Below the pieces are notes generated by a model, which did no database searches, was not told where the DNA came from, and was given only the letters and a program-made list of their open reading frames with translations. Below, one piece after another: positions 16,644-25,271 of a DNA stretch of 64,000 nucleotides. Source of the stretch: Pseudoalteromonas apostichopi. Lineage in GTDB: Bacteria; Pseudomonadota; Gammaproteobacteria; Enterobacterales; Alteromonadaceae. The DNA lies in contig NZ_AP028065.1 in assembly GCF_030297135.1 (NCBI RefSeq), positions 3,224,001 through 3,288,000 of the forward strand. The letters are read 5' to 3'. A program made the position numbers and the translations under genes. Within the stretch, counting starts at the first letter, position 1. Each line of letters begins with the position of its first letter.

Positions 16644-17675
16644 ATGAACCAAATAACACCAGAAAACTTAAGGGGTTTGCGTAAAAAATTAGGGTTATCA
16701 AGTCAACAAGCAGCCGATAGTGTTTATAAGAACCTAAGGTTATGGCAAAGATATGAAGCTCCTTTATCAGCAAGTAGCAGTTTAAGAATACCCCCAGCGA
16801 CTTTAGAACTATTCTGTTTGAAGCACGGTTTACCTTACCCACCAAATAAACAGGGCAAACTCGGTAAATTAGTTAGTTTTTATGGCGGCCAAGGAGGTGC
16901 AGGGCATACTCTGCTTACAATTGATATAAGTATTGCTCTTATGGCAGATGGATATGAAGTTTTAGTAATATCGGATCGAAATGGAAGTGCAATGTTTGGT
17001 GAAATGTCAGTTAAGCAGAACTACCCATTCCCAAGAACTATCCAAGTTGATGAATCAAATAATATGAGATTCACAAATCATTTAAACCTTCCTTACTCTT
17101 CGTCTCCAGAATCATTAAAACCTATCATAGAAAATTACGACTTCGTATTCTTAGATATTAACCGTACGCTTGCGATAGATTATTTTGACGAACTTGAACC
17201 TGACTTGATTATAGCTCCAGCTAAAATTAATGAAGACAATATTCGTAATAGAACGGCTTTCAATAATGTTACTAATTTATCCAGTAGGTTGGCAGAGCAA
17301 AAAAATGTTAAGACAAAACTCGCCTTGTTGATGGTTGCTGTGTCAACAGACTATGCGTTTAGCCCTAGTTATCATGGTTTACTAGATGAAAATGCAGATG
17401 ATTATGAGGAAGTGAGAGATTATTTCTATCATCAGCAAGAAAAAGATCAACAGGACCAAGAAGCACTTTTAGAGTTATTTAATACTTTGGGGAAGCTGGC
17501 CAATGTTCAATTTATGAATAGCTATACATCAGATGCATATGATAATTACCGAGAAAGATATGCTAAGGGGTATAGTATATTTCATAAAGCGCCTAACTCA
17601 CTTCCTGCGCATGAATTACTGAGTGTAAAAAATGAAATGTTGAGGATTTTAGGTATACCAGATAAATATTTATGA
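16644..17675 (+). CDS. HTH-fused ParA-like protein with degenerate Walker A loop
   Basis: A 343-residue protein. Residues 1-65 form a helix-turn-helix of the Xre type (LRGLRKKLGLSSQQAADSVY). A ParA/MinD-like fold begins at about residue 73: a beta strand KLVSFYGGQGGAG leads into the loop, then the helix and strand YEVLVISDRNG follow as in ParA. Where ParA has KGGVGKT, this protein has Q83-G-G-A-G-H88-T89, so both the signature lysine and the Walker lysine are replaced. The later acidic motif is FLDIN at 169-173 instead of a DTPP-type switch. It probably binds nucleotide poorly or not at all. No ParB or centromere-like gene is nearby. Architecture recalls plasmid P1 ParA, where an N-terminal HTH represses its own promoter. 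Confidence 0.75.
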   Translation: MNQITPENLRGLRKKLGLSSQQAADSVYKNLRLWQRYEAPLSASSSLRIPPATLELFCLKHGLPYPPNKQGKLGKLVSFYGGQGGAGHTLLTIDISIALMADGYEVLVISDRNGSAMFGEMSVKQNYPFPRTIQVDESNNMRFTNHLNLPYSSSPESLKPIIENYDFVFLDINRTLAIDYFDELEPDLIIAPAKINEDNIRNRTAFNNVTNLSSRLAEQKNVKTKLALLMVAVSTDYAFSPSYHGLLDENADDYEEVRDYFYHQQEKDQQDQEALLELFNTLGKLANVQFMNSYTSDAYDNYRERYAKGYSIFHKAPNSLPAHELLSVKNEMLRILGIPDKYL

Positions 17676-17752
17676 TTTGATCAGTCTTACACTTTATATA
17701 GATTAGTTTTTTTATTAGTATGATTTTTGTACATAAAACTTAAGGAAGAAAG

Positions 17753-18448
17753 ATGTCAAATTTTTCATGGACTTGCCCACATTGTAGTAAGCCAACAACG
17801 ATTACTAAAAACGATGAAAAAGTAGAATTAACTGATTTATATATCGACAATAGTGATGGTGAGCTTCGGCTTTTAAAAAGGTTCATTGTTTGCCCGAATC
17901 CAGAGTGTAAGAAAGTAACTTTTGAAATATGGCTTCACAAAAGAACAACTGATGATTACGGAAGTTATAGGACAGGCGACCTAATTAAACATTGGCAATT
18001 AGTTCCAACTTCTTCAGCGAAATCCTTTCCGAATTATATTCCAAAAGCAATTCTTGCCGACTATGAAGAAGCATGCCTTATACGAGATTTAAGTCCCAAA
18101 GCATCAGCAACTTTAGCTCGGCGCTGTATACAGGGTATTATTAGAGATTTCTGGCAGGTCAAACCTGCACGGCTTATCGAAGAAATAGAATCTATTAAAG
18201 ATAAAATCGATCCTTTAGTATGGGAAAGTATTGATACTATTCGTAAAGTTGGCAATATCGGTGCCCATATGGAAAAAGACATAAACTTAATGGTTGAAGT
18301 TGATCCTGAAGAGGCTGAACTATTGCTAGGTCTAATCGAGATGTTATTGAAAGAGTGGTATGTACTTAGAGAAGAACGAAAAAGAAGGCTTGAGAGAATT
18401 GTACAAGTAGGAGTAGAAAAACAACTTGAAAAACGTAGTAAGCATTAA
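17753..18448 (+). CDS. DUF4145 domain protein with zinc-ribbon-like N-terminus
   Basis: A 231-residue protein with four cysteines in two pairs, Cys8-x2-Cys11 and Cys47-x4-Cys52, suggesting a zinc ribbon. A DUF4145 helical domain follows (LSPKASATLARRCIQGIIRDFW and, later, KVGNIGAHME, the two most conserved parts of that family). The C-terminal 40 residues are charged and helical. DUF4145 appears alone or fused to nucleases and in defence-associated genes, but its biochemical role is not settled. The start has a GGAAGAAAG ribosome site. The stop codon overlaps a strong hairpin with attC-like pairing. Confidence 0.8.
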   Translation: MSNFSWTCPHCSKPTTITKNDEKVELTDLYIDNSDGELRLLKRFIVCPNPECKKVTFEIWLHKRTTDDYGSYRTGDLIKHWQLVPTSSAKSFPNYIPKAILADYEEACLIRDLSPKASATLARRCIQGIIRDFWQVKPARLIEEIESIKDKIDPLVWESIDTIRKVGNIGAHMEKDINLMVEVDPEEAELLLGLIEMLLKEWYVLREERKRRLERIVQVGVEKQLEKRSKH

Positions 18449-18489
18449 CAAATCATTGCAGCGGCCAAGCCGCTGAATGATCGTTACTG
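18443..18489 (+). other. attC-like or terminator hairpin after the DUF4145 gene
   Basis: TAACAAATCATTGCAGCGGC pairs with the inverse of GCCGCTGAATGATCGTTA, leaving one extra G in the left arm and a CAA loop. The paired TAAC/GTTA ends, an inner box with an extrahelical base, and overlap with the stop codon resemble a short attC. There is no T-run, so it is a poor rho-independent terminator. The right core GTTACTG departs from GTTRRRY. Confidence 0.45.
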
Positions 18490-18857
18490 CAATAGAGGTT
18501 AATAGTGTAAGTCTGTTTGATGACGCTATGAATGTTGCTGGTATTTTGTTTTAAAGCTTTACGCAGCTCATTTTGATTGCACATTATATCTAACCAAAAT
18601 AAACAACATCAGACCACGAAGTCACAGTAAACACTATCGCTATATAGTATGTTCTTACCTTATTAGGGGGGTCAAATCATCCCAGCAATATCTATTAATC
18701 TTGTACGATAATATTAAATTAAGTAATGTGAGATTTGGGAAAGAGTGTGGCTTATGTAAGAAGGATAATACAAATATAATACAAAAATAATACAAATTAG
18801 CAGTTGCTAATATATGAAATAAAATGATTTATATCATTGATATAAAAGGGGAAAAGA
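18490..18857. other. AT-rich non-coding stretch between accessory region and tRNA-Pro
   Basis: No gene is visible. Near 18765-18800 the block AATACAAA recurs three times at 9-11 base spacing. TTTATATCA-T-TGATATAAA (18828-18846) is a perfect palindrome lying just past the 3' end of the tRNA-Pro gene and might contribute to ending its transcript. I see no duplicated tRNA end that would mark an attachment site. Confidence 0.4.
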
Positions 18858-18934
18858 TGGTCGGCATAGCAGGATTTGAACCTGCGACCCCTGACACCCC
18901 ATGACAGTGCGCTACCAAGCTGCGCTATATGCCG
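18858..18934 (-). tRNA. tRNA-Pro (UGG anticodon)
   Basis: A 77-base gene with encoded CCA. It begins CGGCATATAG and contains AGCGCAGCTTGGTAGCGC (D arm), TCATGGGGT (anticodon loop with TGG) and GGTTCGAATCC (T arm), closely matching E. coli tRNA-Pro(UGG). The acceptor stem CGGCATA pairs with TATGCCG. Its 3' end faces the accessory region at 13-18.5 kb. Confidence 0.97.
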
Positions 18935-18946
18935 ACGTTGCAAGCC

Positions 18947-18974
18947 ATAGTACGGCTTTTTTTATAAAAATCAA
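18947..18974 (-). promoter_or_regulatory. Predicted tRNA-Pro promoter
   Basis: On the minus strand TTGATT, a 16-base spacer and TACTAT lie 12 bases upstream of the tRNA. The spacing is acceptable for sigma-70. Confidence 0.5.
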
Positions 18975-19039
18975 TATCAGCGCAGTTCGATTGCCTGTTT
19001 ATTGTTCAGGCAATCGGTATTAAATCAATGGGCTAGTGG

Positions 19040-19657
19040 TTAATCTAGCCAATCGTTGATCGTTTTGTACATAAAGTCGCGTATTAATGGTTGAGCATCG
19101 GCGTTAGGGTGGAGGTTATCGTTTTGCATAAGCTCAGGACGGCCTGCAATATTAAGCATGAAAAAAGGCATGAGCTCAGAATCTGTTTCATCAGCAATAG
19201 TTTTAAAGCTATCGGTGAAAAGTTTGGTATAACGCGGACCATAGTTTGGTGGAATTTGTACTTCCATTATGGCGGTTTTCGCCCCAATTTGTTGGCTTTT
19301 CGCTATTAAATCACGTAGGTTAGTTTGCAGGCGTTTAATAGGGAAACCACGTAAACCATCGTTTCCGCCAAGCTCAATAAGCACATGAGTGGGTTCAAAT
19401 TCACTTAGTAACGCGTCGAGTCGTCTTAAGGCGCCGCCGGTAGTTTCACCACTAATACTAGCGTTTACTAAATATACAGATTGGTCTTTTTCATCGTACT
19501 TATCTTGTAACAATTTAACCCAGCCTTGTTCTTGTTTAAGGCCGTATGCGGCGCTTAAACTGTCACCTAAAATTAAAATTGTGTTGTCAGCTGCTGCCGT
19601 AAGTGGTTTGATTACTAACAGTAAAACGAATATAAAACGTAGGATTGGATGCATCAT
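19040..19657 (-). CDS. tesA: Thioesterase I/lysophospholipase L1 TesA
   Basis: Periplasmic SGNH hydrolase acting on acyl-CoA, lysophospholipid and related esters. The 205-residue precursor has a signal peptide ending near residue 23. The GDSL block is GDSLSAAYG with nucleophile Ser33, the oxyanion residues lie in the segments SGETTGG and LGGNDGLRG, and the catalytic Asp180 and His183 are in NDNLHPN. It is divergent from ybbA-ybbP, as in E. coli, where TesA partners the YbbAP transporter. The only usable starts (ATG at 19657 or 19654) abut or overlap the ybbA start. The ribosome site is weak. Confidence 0.95.
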   Translation of the reverse strand: MMHPILRFIFVLLLVIKPLTAAADNTILILGDSLSAAYGLKQEQGWVKLLQDKYDEKDQSVYLVNASISGETTGGALRRLDALLSEFEPTHVLIELGGNDGLRGFPIKRLQTNLRDLIAKSQQIGAKTAIMEVQIPPNYGPRYTKLFTDSFKTIADETDSELMPFFMLNIAGRPELMQNDNLHPNADAQPLIRDFMYKTINDWLD

Positions 19658-20377
19658 ATGTCAGCGCTTTCTCAATTAAACATCATTCAAGTTAAAGGAC
19701 TTTCTAAAACGGTCACCACGGTTGAGGGCAACCTGACCATCCTCAGTGACATCAGCTTTAATGTCAAGTCGGGTGACTCAGTTGCAGTAGTGGGCACCTC
19801 TGGTTCGGGTAAGTCTACTTTATTAAGTTTGTTAGCCGGACTTGACCAATCAACTAGCGGCAGTATTTATTTAGATGGTGCTGCTTTGCACGAATTAGGC
19901 GAAGAAGCACGCGCGGCACTTCGCGCCGAAAAAGTGGGGTTTGTGTTTCAGTCTTTCATGCTTGTACAAAGCTTAACAGCACTTGAAAACGTGATGCTAC
20001 CGGCTGAACTTGCCGGTAGTAAAGACGCGAAACAGCAAGCGCTTGAGCTACTTGAAAAAGTAGGTTTAAGTCACCGTGTTGGCCATTACCCATCGCAATT
20101 ATCTGGCGGTGAGCAGCAGCGTGTAGCTATTGCGCGTGCATTTATTGGTACACCGAAAATCTTATTTGCCGATGAACCATCAGCGAACCTTGATAGCAAA
20201 AACGGTAAATTAATTGAGTCATTATTATTTGAATTAAATAAAGAGCACGGCACGACACTTATTTTAGTAACGCATGATGAGCAGCTTGCACAAAAGTGTC
20301 AGCAAATTTTACACATTGAAGCAGGGCAGTTAGTAACTGTAAAAGAAAGCGAAGGAGTGCAAGCGAATGTGGGCTAA
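19649..20377 (+). CDS. ybbA: ABC transporter ATP-binding protein YbbA
   Basis: ATPase of the MacB/LolD-like class that pairs with the FtsX-type permease encoded next. It has Walker A GTSGSGKS, the signature LSGGEQQRVAIARA and Walker B ILFADEPSANLD. Two ATGs are possible: 19649 has AGGA four bases upstream and is preferred, while 19658 gives the shorter N-terminus MSALSQ. Either way the 5' end overlaps or abuts tesA on the other strand. The 3' end overlaps ybbP by 11 bases. In E. coli YbbAP is thought to extract lipid-like substrates from the inner membrane and pass them to TesA. Confidence 0.93.
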   Translation: MHHMSALSQLNIIQVKGLSKTVTTVEGNLTILSDISFNVKSGDSVAVVGTSGSGKSTLLSLLAGLDQSTSGSIYLDGAALHELGEEARAALRAEKVGFVFQSFMLVQSLTALENVMLPAELAGSKDAKQQALELLEKVGLSHRVGHYPSQLSGGEQQRVAIARAFIGTPKILFADEPSANLDSKNGKLIESLLFELNKEHGTTLILVTHDEQLAQKCQQILHIEAGQLVTVKESEGVQANVG

Positions 20378-22868
20378 ATTAGCACTAAAACTGTTTTCAC
20401 GTGAGTTTAAACGCGGTGAGTTAACAGTGATCAGTGCAGCAATTGCCTTAGCTGTTCTCACTGTTTTAACACTGTCTATGGTTACCGACCGAATTGGTCA
20501 AAGTATTGAAGAAAAAAGCAGTGCCTTTATTGCTGCTGATCGCGTTTTAGCAAGTAACCATGCTTTACCTGCCGAGTTTTTAGAAAAAGCCAACCAAGAA
20601 AACTTACGTACCGCTAAAATAACCTATTTCGATACCATGTTATTTGCTGGTGACGAAATGCAGCTTGGCTCGGTGAAAGCGGTATCAAACACCTATCCGT
20701 TAAAAGGCGAGTTAAAAGTAAAAACTAGCCTGACTGATCAACCACAAGTAACTGCTGATATCCCAAGTCGTGGTGAAGTGTGGTTAAGTGAATCAGTGTT
20801 TTATGCGTTAAACATTAAAGTGGGCGATAAAGTAGAGCTTGGCGCTGCTACGTTTACTGCTAGTCATGTTGTAGCCGAAGAGCCTGATGCACCGTTTAAT
20901 GTGTTTTCAAGCAGCCAGCGAATCTTAATTAATGAAGCAGACATAGCTGTTACAGAGGTAATTCAGCCGGGTAGTCGAGTGTTTTATCGTCAGCTTTATG
21001 CTGGCAGCAAAGACAATTTAGATACCTTCTATGCGTGGTTAAAACCACAAATGAAAGAAAACCAGCGTTGGTATGGTGTTAAAGACCGCCAGTCTCCTAT
21101 TTCTAATAGTTTAAATCGTGCCGAGAGTTATCTATTGCTAGCTGGTTTACTTGGCATTATTTTAGCCGCTGTTGCTATTGCGGTATCGGCAAAACGGTAT
21201 TGTGAGCGTCAATATGACCCGGTTGCCATGATGAAAACGCTGGGCGGAAGCCGCGCTATGATACGTAAAATCTATTTACTTCACTTGAGCCTTGTTTGTT
21301 CAATGTCGGTCATAGTTGGTTTACTGATTGGTTATGGCTTACAAGCAGTTGCAACAGATTATTTAGCACAAACCATGGGCACAGCACCACCAAGTGCATC
21401 TGCTAAACCTTGGATTATTGCTATTAGCACCGGCGTGATTTGTGCGGTAATGTTTTCTATTAAACCACTACTCGATTTATTTGATATTCCTCCGCTGCGC
21501 GTGCTGCGCCGTAATTTAGGCGACCGTTTATTGGTTAGTAAAGTACACTTGGCTATGTCGGCGCTTACTGTGTTTTTACTCATGTGGTTGTTTAGTAATA
21601 ACATCAAAATAAGTGCCATTTTGTTTCTTTCAACTGCATTTTTAATTGCGGTGTTATTTGCTTTATCAAAGGTTATTTTTGGCGGTGGTCGCAAACTCGG
21701 TTTAAGCCCAGGTAATAGTTGGTCATTGGCGATAGCATCAATTCAAAAGCGTGCCAACGTTAATGCCGTACAATTAATTAGCTTTGCATTGGCTATAAAA
21801 TTGTTACTGTTTTTAATTGTATTGAAGAACGACATGATCTCGGATTGGCAGTCACAGCTTCCAGAAAATGCACCTAATTCATTTTTAGTGAACATTACTG
21901 AGCAAGAACTAGAACCTATTACTAGTTTCTTAGCGCAAAATGATATGCCAACGTCTGATTTTTACCCTGTTGTTCGTGGCCGTGTAAACGCCGTTAATGG
22001 TGAGCTGGTTGCCCGCGAAGTATCGCAAGAAGATAACGAAAAGAAAGACGAAGAAGCTCGCTCTGGCATTGGCCGTGAGCTAAATCTAACTTGGCGCAAG
22101 GACTTGCCAAATCAAAACGAGCTTATCGACGGTGCATGGTTTAGTGAAAACTCAGTGGCTGAGGCATCGGTTGAAGAGTCTATGCTTAAACGCTTAGATG
22201 TAAAAATAGGTGATACGCTTACTTTCTTAATAGGTGCACAGTCTTTCGATGCAAAAATTACCAGTGTTCGAAAAGTTAACTGGACGACACTCAAACCTAA
22301 CTTCTTTATTATTTTAAGTCCTGATGTGCTAGCCAGTTTTCCTGCTACTTATATTTCATCGGTGAATGTAAAAGCGGATAAAAAACGCGAATTTAATGAG
22401 TTAATGCGTCAATACCCAACAGTGAATGTGATTGATGTTGAGAGCTTTATTAAACAGATTCGATCAACAATAGAGCAAGTATCGTTAGCGATTGGTTTTG
22501 TACTAGCAATTGTCGTTGCCTGTGGAGCTTTAGTGCTTATTTCACAAGTACAAGCAAGTTTGGGTGAGCGTATGCAAGAGATTGTCATCTTAAGAACTTT
22601 AGGTGCTAAAGGGCGTTTAATTAAAAATGCCACCTTATATGAGTTTTTATTATTAGGGGTTACGGCAGGCTTAGTCGCTGCCATTGTCAGTGATATTGCT
22701 TTATTAATTGTACAAAAACAGATGTTCGAATTAGCAGGTAAATTCCATCCTCATATTTGGCTTATTGGCCCAGCAGTAGGAGGCCTATTTGTGGCGTGTT
22801 TGGGTTATTTGATGATAGCGCGCACAATGCGAAAAAATACCCAAGGCTTATTACGCTCACTGGCATAA
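20367..22868 (+). CDS. ybbP: ABC transporter permease YbbP
   Basis: An 833-residue inner-membrane permease with the two-FtsX-domain layout. There is one helix near residues 17-38, a periplasmic domain, a cluster of helices around 255-440, a second large periplasmic part and four helices in the last 150 residues. The conserved cytoplasmic segment YDPVAMMKTLGGSRAMIRK and its repeat ERMQEIVILRTLGAKGRLIK mark the two FtsX repeats. GAAGGAG lies upstream of the ATG. It forms an operon with ybbA. Confidence 0.93.
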   Translation: MWAKLALKLFSREFKRGELTVISAAIALAVLTVLTLSMVTDRIGQSIEEKSSAFIAADRVLASNHALPAEFLEKANQENLRTAKITYFDTMLFAGDEMQLGSVKAVSNTYPLKGELKVKTSLTDQPQVTADIPSRGEVWLSESVFYALNIKVGDKVELGAATFTASHVVAEEPDAPFNVFSSSQRILINEADIAVTEVIQPGSRVFYRQLYAGSKDNLDTFYAWLKPQMKENQRWYGVKDRQSPISNSLNRAESYLLLAGLLGIILAAVAIAVSAKRYCERQYDPVAMMKTLGGSRAMIRKIYLLHLSLVCSMSVIVGLLIGYGLQAVATDYLAQTMGTAPPSASAKPWIIAISTGVICAVMFSIKPLLDLFDIPPLRVLRRNLGDRLLVSKVHLAMSALTVFLLMWLFSNNIKISAILFLSTAFLIAVLFALSKVIFGGGRKLGLSPGNSWSLAIASIQKRANVNAVQLISFALAIKLLLFLIVLKNDMISDWQSQLPENAPNSFLVNITEQELEPITSFLAQNDMPTSDFYPVVRGRVNAVNGELVAREVSQEDNEKKDEEARSGIGRELNLTWRKDLPNQNELIDGAWFSENSVAEASVEESMLKRLDVKIGDTLTFLIGAQSFDAKITSVRKVNWTTLKPNFFIILSPDVLASFPATYISSVNVKADKKREFNELMRQYPTVNVIDVESFIKQIRSTIEQVSLAIGFVLAIVVACGALVLISQVQASLGERMQEIVILRTLGAKGRLIKNATLYEFLLLGVTAGLVAAIVSDIALLIVQKQMFELAGKFHPHIWLIGPAVGGLFVACLGYLMIARTMRKNTQGLLRSLA

Positions 22869-22893
22869 GATTCTAACTAAAAACGCGTTTATA

Positions 22894-22920
22894 AAATGCT
22901 CGCAATTGCGGGCATTTTTT
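22894..22920 (+). terminator. Terminator after ybbP
   Basis: AAATGCTCGC pairs with GCGGGCATTT around AATT, with one G-T pair, and runs into a T-tract. Confidence 0.88.
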
Positions 22921-23005
22921 ATGAATTGCAATTGGTTACTGGTAATTTATACAGTGCTCTGGCATTATTAACACAGATAATAATGATAATAGATGGGTCA
23001 GTTAG

Positions 23006-23530
23006 TTGGCGATTATTTTAGGGATTGATCCTGGTTCACGATTAACAGGGTACGGCGTGATTGCTCACCAAGGTGCTAAGTTCACTTATTTAGGAAGTGG
23101 TTGCATAAAATTGGCAGATCACGATTTTCCTGTTCGTTTAAAAATGATTTACCAAGGGATCAGTCAATTGGTAGAGCAATTCTCCCCAGACAGCTTTGCT
23201 ATCGAAAAAGTGTTTATGGCACATAACCCTGATTCGGCACTAAAACTTGGTCAAGCTCGTGGCGCTGCCATTGTTGGCGCTTCAATGGCTGAGCTGCCAG
23301 TTTATGAATATTCAGCAAGGCAAATCAAGCAAGCTGTTGTGGGTAATGGCGGAGCCGATAAGTCTCAAGTACAACATATGGTAAAGAATATTTTAAAGCT
23401 GCCAGGCACTCCTCAAGCCGATGCCGCTGACGCTCTAGCAATTGCTATATGTCATGCACACTCAGAACAAAATTTAATTAAACTTGCGGGCAGTGCGAGC
23501 AAAACCGTAAGAGGACGATTAAGGAAGTAA
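23006..23530 (+). CDS. ruvC: Crossover junction endodeoxyribonuclease RuvC
   Basis: Dimeric resolvase that cuts Holliday junctions after RuvAB branch migration. The acidic catalytic residues are Asp8 (GIDPGS), Glu67 (AIEKVF), Asp139 and Asp142 (QADAADA). A TTG start is used: it gives MAIILGIDPGS, identical to the E. coli N-terminus, and no nearby ATG could. The 174 residues match the family. It heads the ruvC-ruvA-ruvB operon. Confidence 0.96.
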   Translation: MAIILGIDPGSRLTGYGVIAHQGAKFTYLGSGCIKLADHDFPVRLKMIYQGISQLVEQFSPDSFAIEKVFMAHNPDSALKLGQARGAAIVGASMAELPVYEYSARQIKQAVVGNGGADKSQVQHMVKNILKLPGTPQADAADALAIAICHAHSEQNLIKLAGSASKTVRGRLRK

Positions 23531-23531
23531 T

Positions 23532-24152
23532 ATGATTGGTCGATTAAATGGCTTACTTGTTGAAAAACAGCCGCCAGAAATTCTTATTGAAGTAAGTGGT
23601 GTAGGCTACGAAGTACAAATGCCTATGACCTGCTTTTATGATTTACCCGCAGTAGGTGAGCAAGCGATTATTTATACCCATTTTGTGGTACGTGAAGATG
23701 CCCAGCTATTATTTGGTTTTAACAATAAAACAGAGCGCGCTTTATTTAGAGAGCTATTAAAGGCTAATGGCGTAGGACCAAAATTAGGACTTGCGATTTT
23801 ATCGGGTATGTCAGCACAGCAATTTGTAAGTTGTGTAAACAATGAAGATGCAACCACACTGGTTAAACTTCCGGGGGTTGGTAAAAAAACTGCTGAGCGC
23901 TTAGTACTCGAAATGAAAGACAGACTGAAAGATTGGGGTAATGACTTATTTACACCATTTAGCGATAATGCCGTCATTGAGCCTGCAAGTGATGATACCC
24001 TAGTGGCAAATAATGCTGCCGATGATGCAGTTTCTGCACTTGTGGCGTTAGGTTATAAGCTACCGCAAGCACAAAAAGCGGTGAAAGCAGTGAACAAACC
24101 AGATATGACGACAGAGGTTCTAATTAAAGAAGCTCTAAAATCAATGTTGTGA
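23532..24152 (+). CDS. ruvA: Holliday junction branch migration protein RuvA
   Basis: Tetrameric junction-binding subunit. Domain I starts MIGRLNGLLVEKQPPEI. Domain II has two helix-hairpin-helix motifs (KANGVGPKLGLAILSG and KLPGVGKKTAERLVLEM). A flexible acidic linker leads to C-terminal domain III (about 160-206), which contacts RuvB. It starts one base after ruvC. Confidence 0.96.
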   Translation: MIGRLNGLLVEKQPPEILIEVSGVGYEVQMPMTCFYDLPAVGEQAIIYTHFVVREDAQLLFGFNNKTERALFRELLKANGVGPKLGLAILSGMSAQQFVSCVNNEDATTLVKLPGVGKKTAERLVLEMKDRLKDWGNDLFTPFSDNAVIEPASDDTLVANNAADDAVSALVALGYKLPQAQKAVKAVNKPDMTTEVLIKEALKSML

Positions 24153-24159
24153 GTAAACC

Positions 24160-25164
24160 ATGATAGAAGCAGATCGCTTAATAGATGCGAGTGAACAAAG
24201 TAACGAAGACAGTGTTGATCGTGCCATACGGCCAAAACTGTTAACAGATTACACTGGCCAGCCGCATGTTAAGCAACAAATGGAAATATTTATCGAGGCG
24301 GCTCGCCATCGTGGCGAAGCCCTGGATCACCTATTAATATTTGGTCCACCGGGTCTTGGTAAAACCACACTTGCAAACATTGTTGCCAACGAGCTTAACG
24401 TTAATATTAAAACAACGTCAGGGCCAGTACTCGAAAAAGCTGGCGATTTAGCTGCTCTTTTAACTAACCTTGAAGAAGGTGACGTACTGTTTATTGACGA
24501 AATTCACCGCTTGAGCCCGCAGGTCGAAGAGATTTTGTATCCAGCAATGGAAGACTATCAGCTGGATATTATGATCGGTGAGGGCCCAGCCGCACGTTCA
24601 ATTAAACTTGATTTACCGCCATTTACTTTAATAGGTGCGACAACCCGTGCAGGTTCACTCACCTCACCACTGAGAGACCGTTTTGGCATAGTGCAGCGTT
24701 TAGAATTTTATTCGGTTGAAGATTTATCAAAAATAGTTGCTCGTTCAGCAAGATTTTTAGATTTAACTATGTGCAATGAAGGAGCCACAGAAATAGCCAA
24801 GCGCTCACGTGGCACACCGCGAATAGCGAACCGTTTGTTACGCCGTGTTCGTGATTACACGCAAGTTAAATCTGACGGTAAAGTTAACGCATCGGTTGCA
24901 GAGCAAGCCCTCGATATGATTGATGTCGATAAAAGCGGTTTTGACTACATGGATAGAAAATACCTATTAGCTATTATCGAAAAATTTATGGGCGGCCCAG
25001 TTGGCCTTGATAACCTTGCAGCTGCAATAGGCGAAGAAAAAGAAACGATAGAAGATGTAATAGAACCGTTTTTAATTCAACAAGGCTTTATACAACGTAC
25101 CCCGCGCGGACGACTTGTATCAGACATCGCTTACTTGCACTTTGGACTAACCCCAGATAAATAA
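24160..25164 (+). CDS. ruvB: Holliday junction branch migration ATPase RuvB
   Basis: AAA+ hexameric motor that drives branch migration with RuvA. Walker A GPPGLGKT is at 62-69, Walker B acids are Asp113-Glu114 in FIDEIHRL, sensor I is in GATTRAG, and the arginine finger lies in the LRDRFG segment. The C-terminal winged helix ends TPRGRLVSDIAYLHFG. It is the last gene of ruvCAB and is followed by a terminator. Confidence 0.97.
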   Translation: MIEADRLIDASEQSNEDSVDRAIRPKLLTDYTGQPHVKQQMEIFIEAARHRGEALDHLLIFGPPGLGKTTLANIVANELNVNIKTTSGPVLEKAGDLAALLTNLEEGDVLFIDEIHRLSPQVEEILYPAMEDYQLDIMIGEGPAARSIKLDLPPFTLIGATTRAGSLTSPLRDRFGIVQRLEFYSVEDLSKIVARSARFLDLTMCNEGATEIAKRSRGTPRIANRLLRRVRDYTQVKSDGKVNASVAEQALDMIDVDKSGFDYMDRKYLLAIIEKFMGGPVGLDNLAAAIGEEKETIEDVIEPFLIQQGFIQRTPRGRLVSDIAYLHFGLTPDK

Positions 25165-25206
25165 CAAAACTCAGGTTAGTTACAAAAGCTTTAAGTTATA
25201 AGTATT

Positions 25207-25232
25207 AAGCAGCTCGAGAGGGCTGCTTTTTA
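25207..25232 (+). terminator. Terminator after ruvB
   Basis: AAGCAGC pairs with GCTGCTT across an 8-base loop, followed by TTTTTAA. Confidence 0.8.
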
Positions 25233-25271
25233 ATAGAGATAAGTTGACTTTTTAAATGGCAATATAGATTT

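Noticed and set aside
18443..18489. Ordinary rho-independent terminator after the DUF4145 gene
   Set aside because: The stem is strong but is followed by CGTTACTGC with no T-run, so attC-like structure explains it better; left open at moderate confidence.
13522..18857. Integrase or duplicated tRNA-Pro end marking an integrated element
   Set aside because: No recombinase gene and no second copy of the tRNA 3' end can be found in the window.
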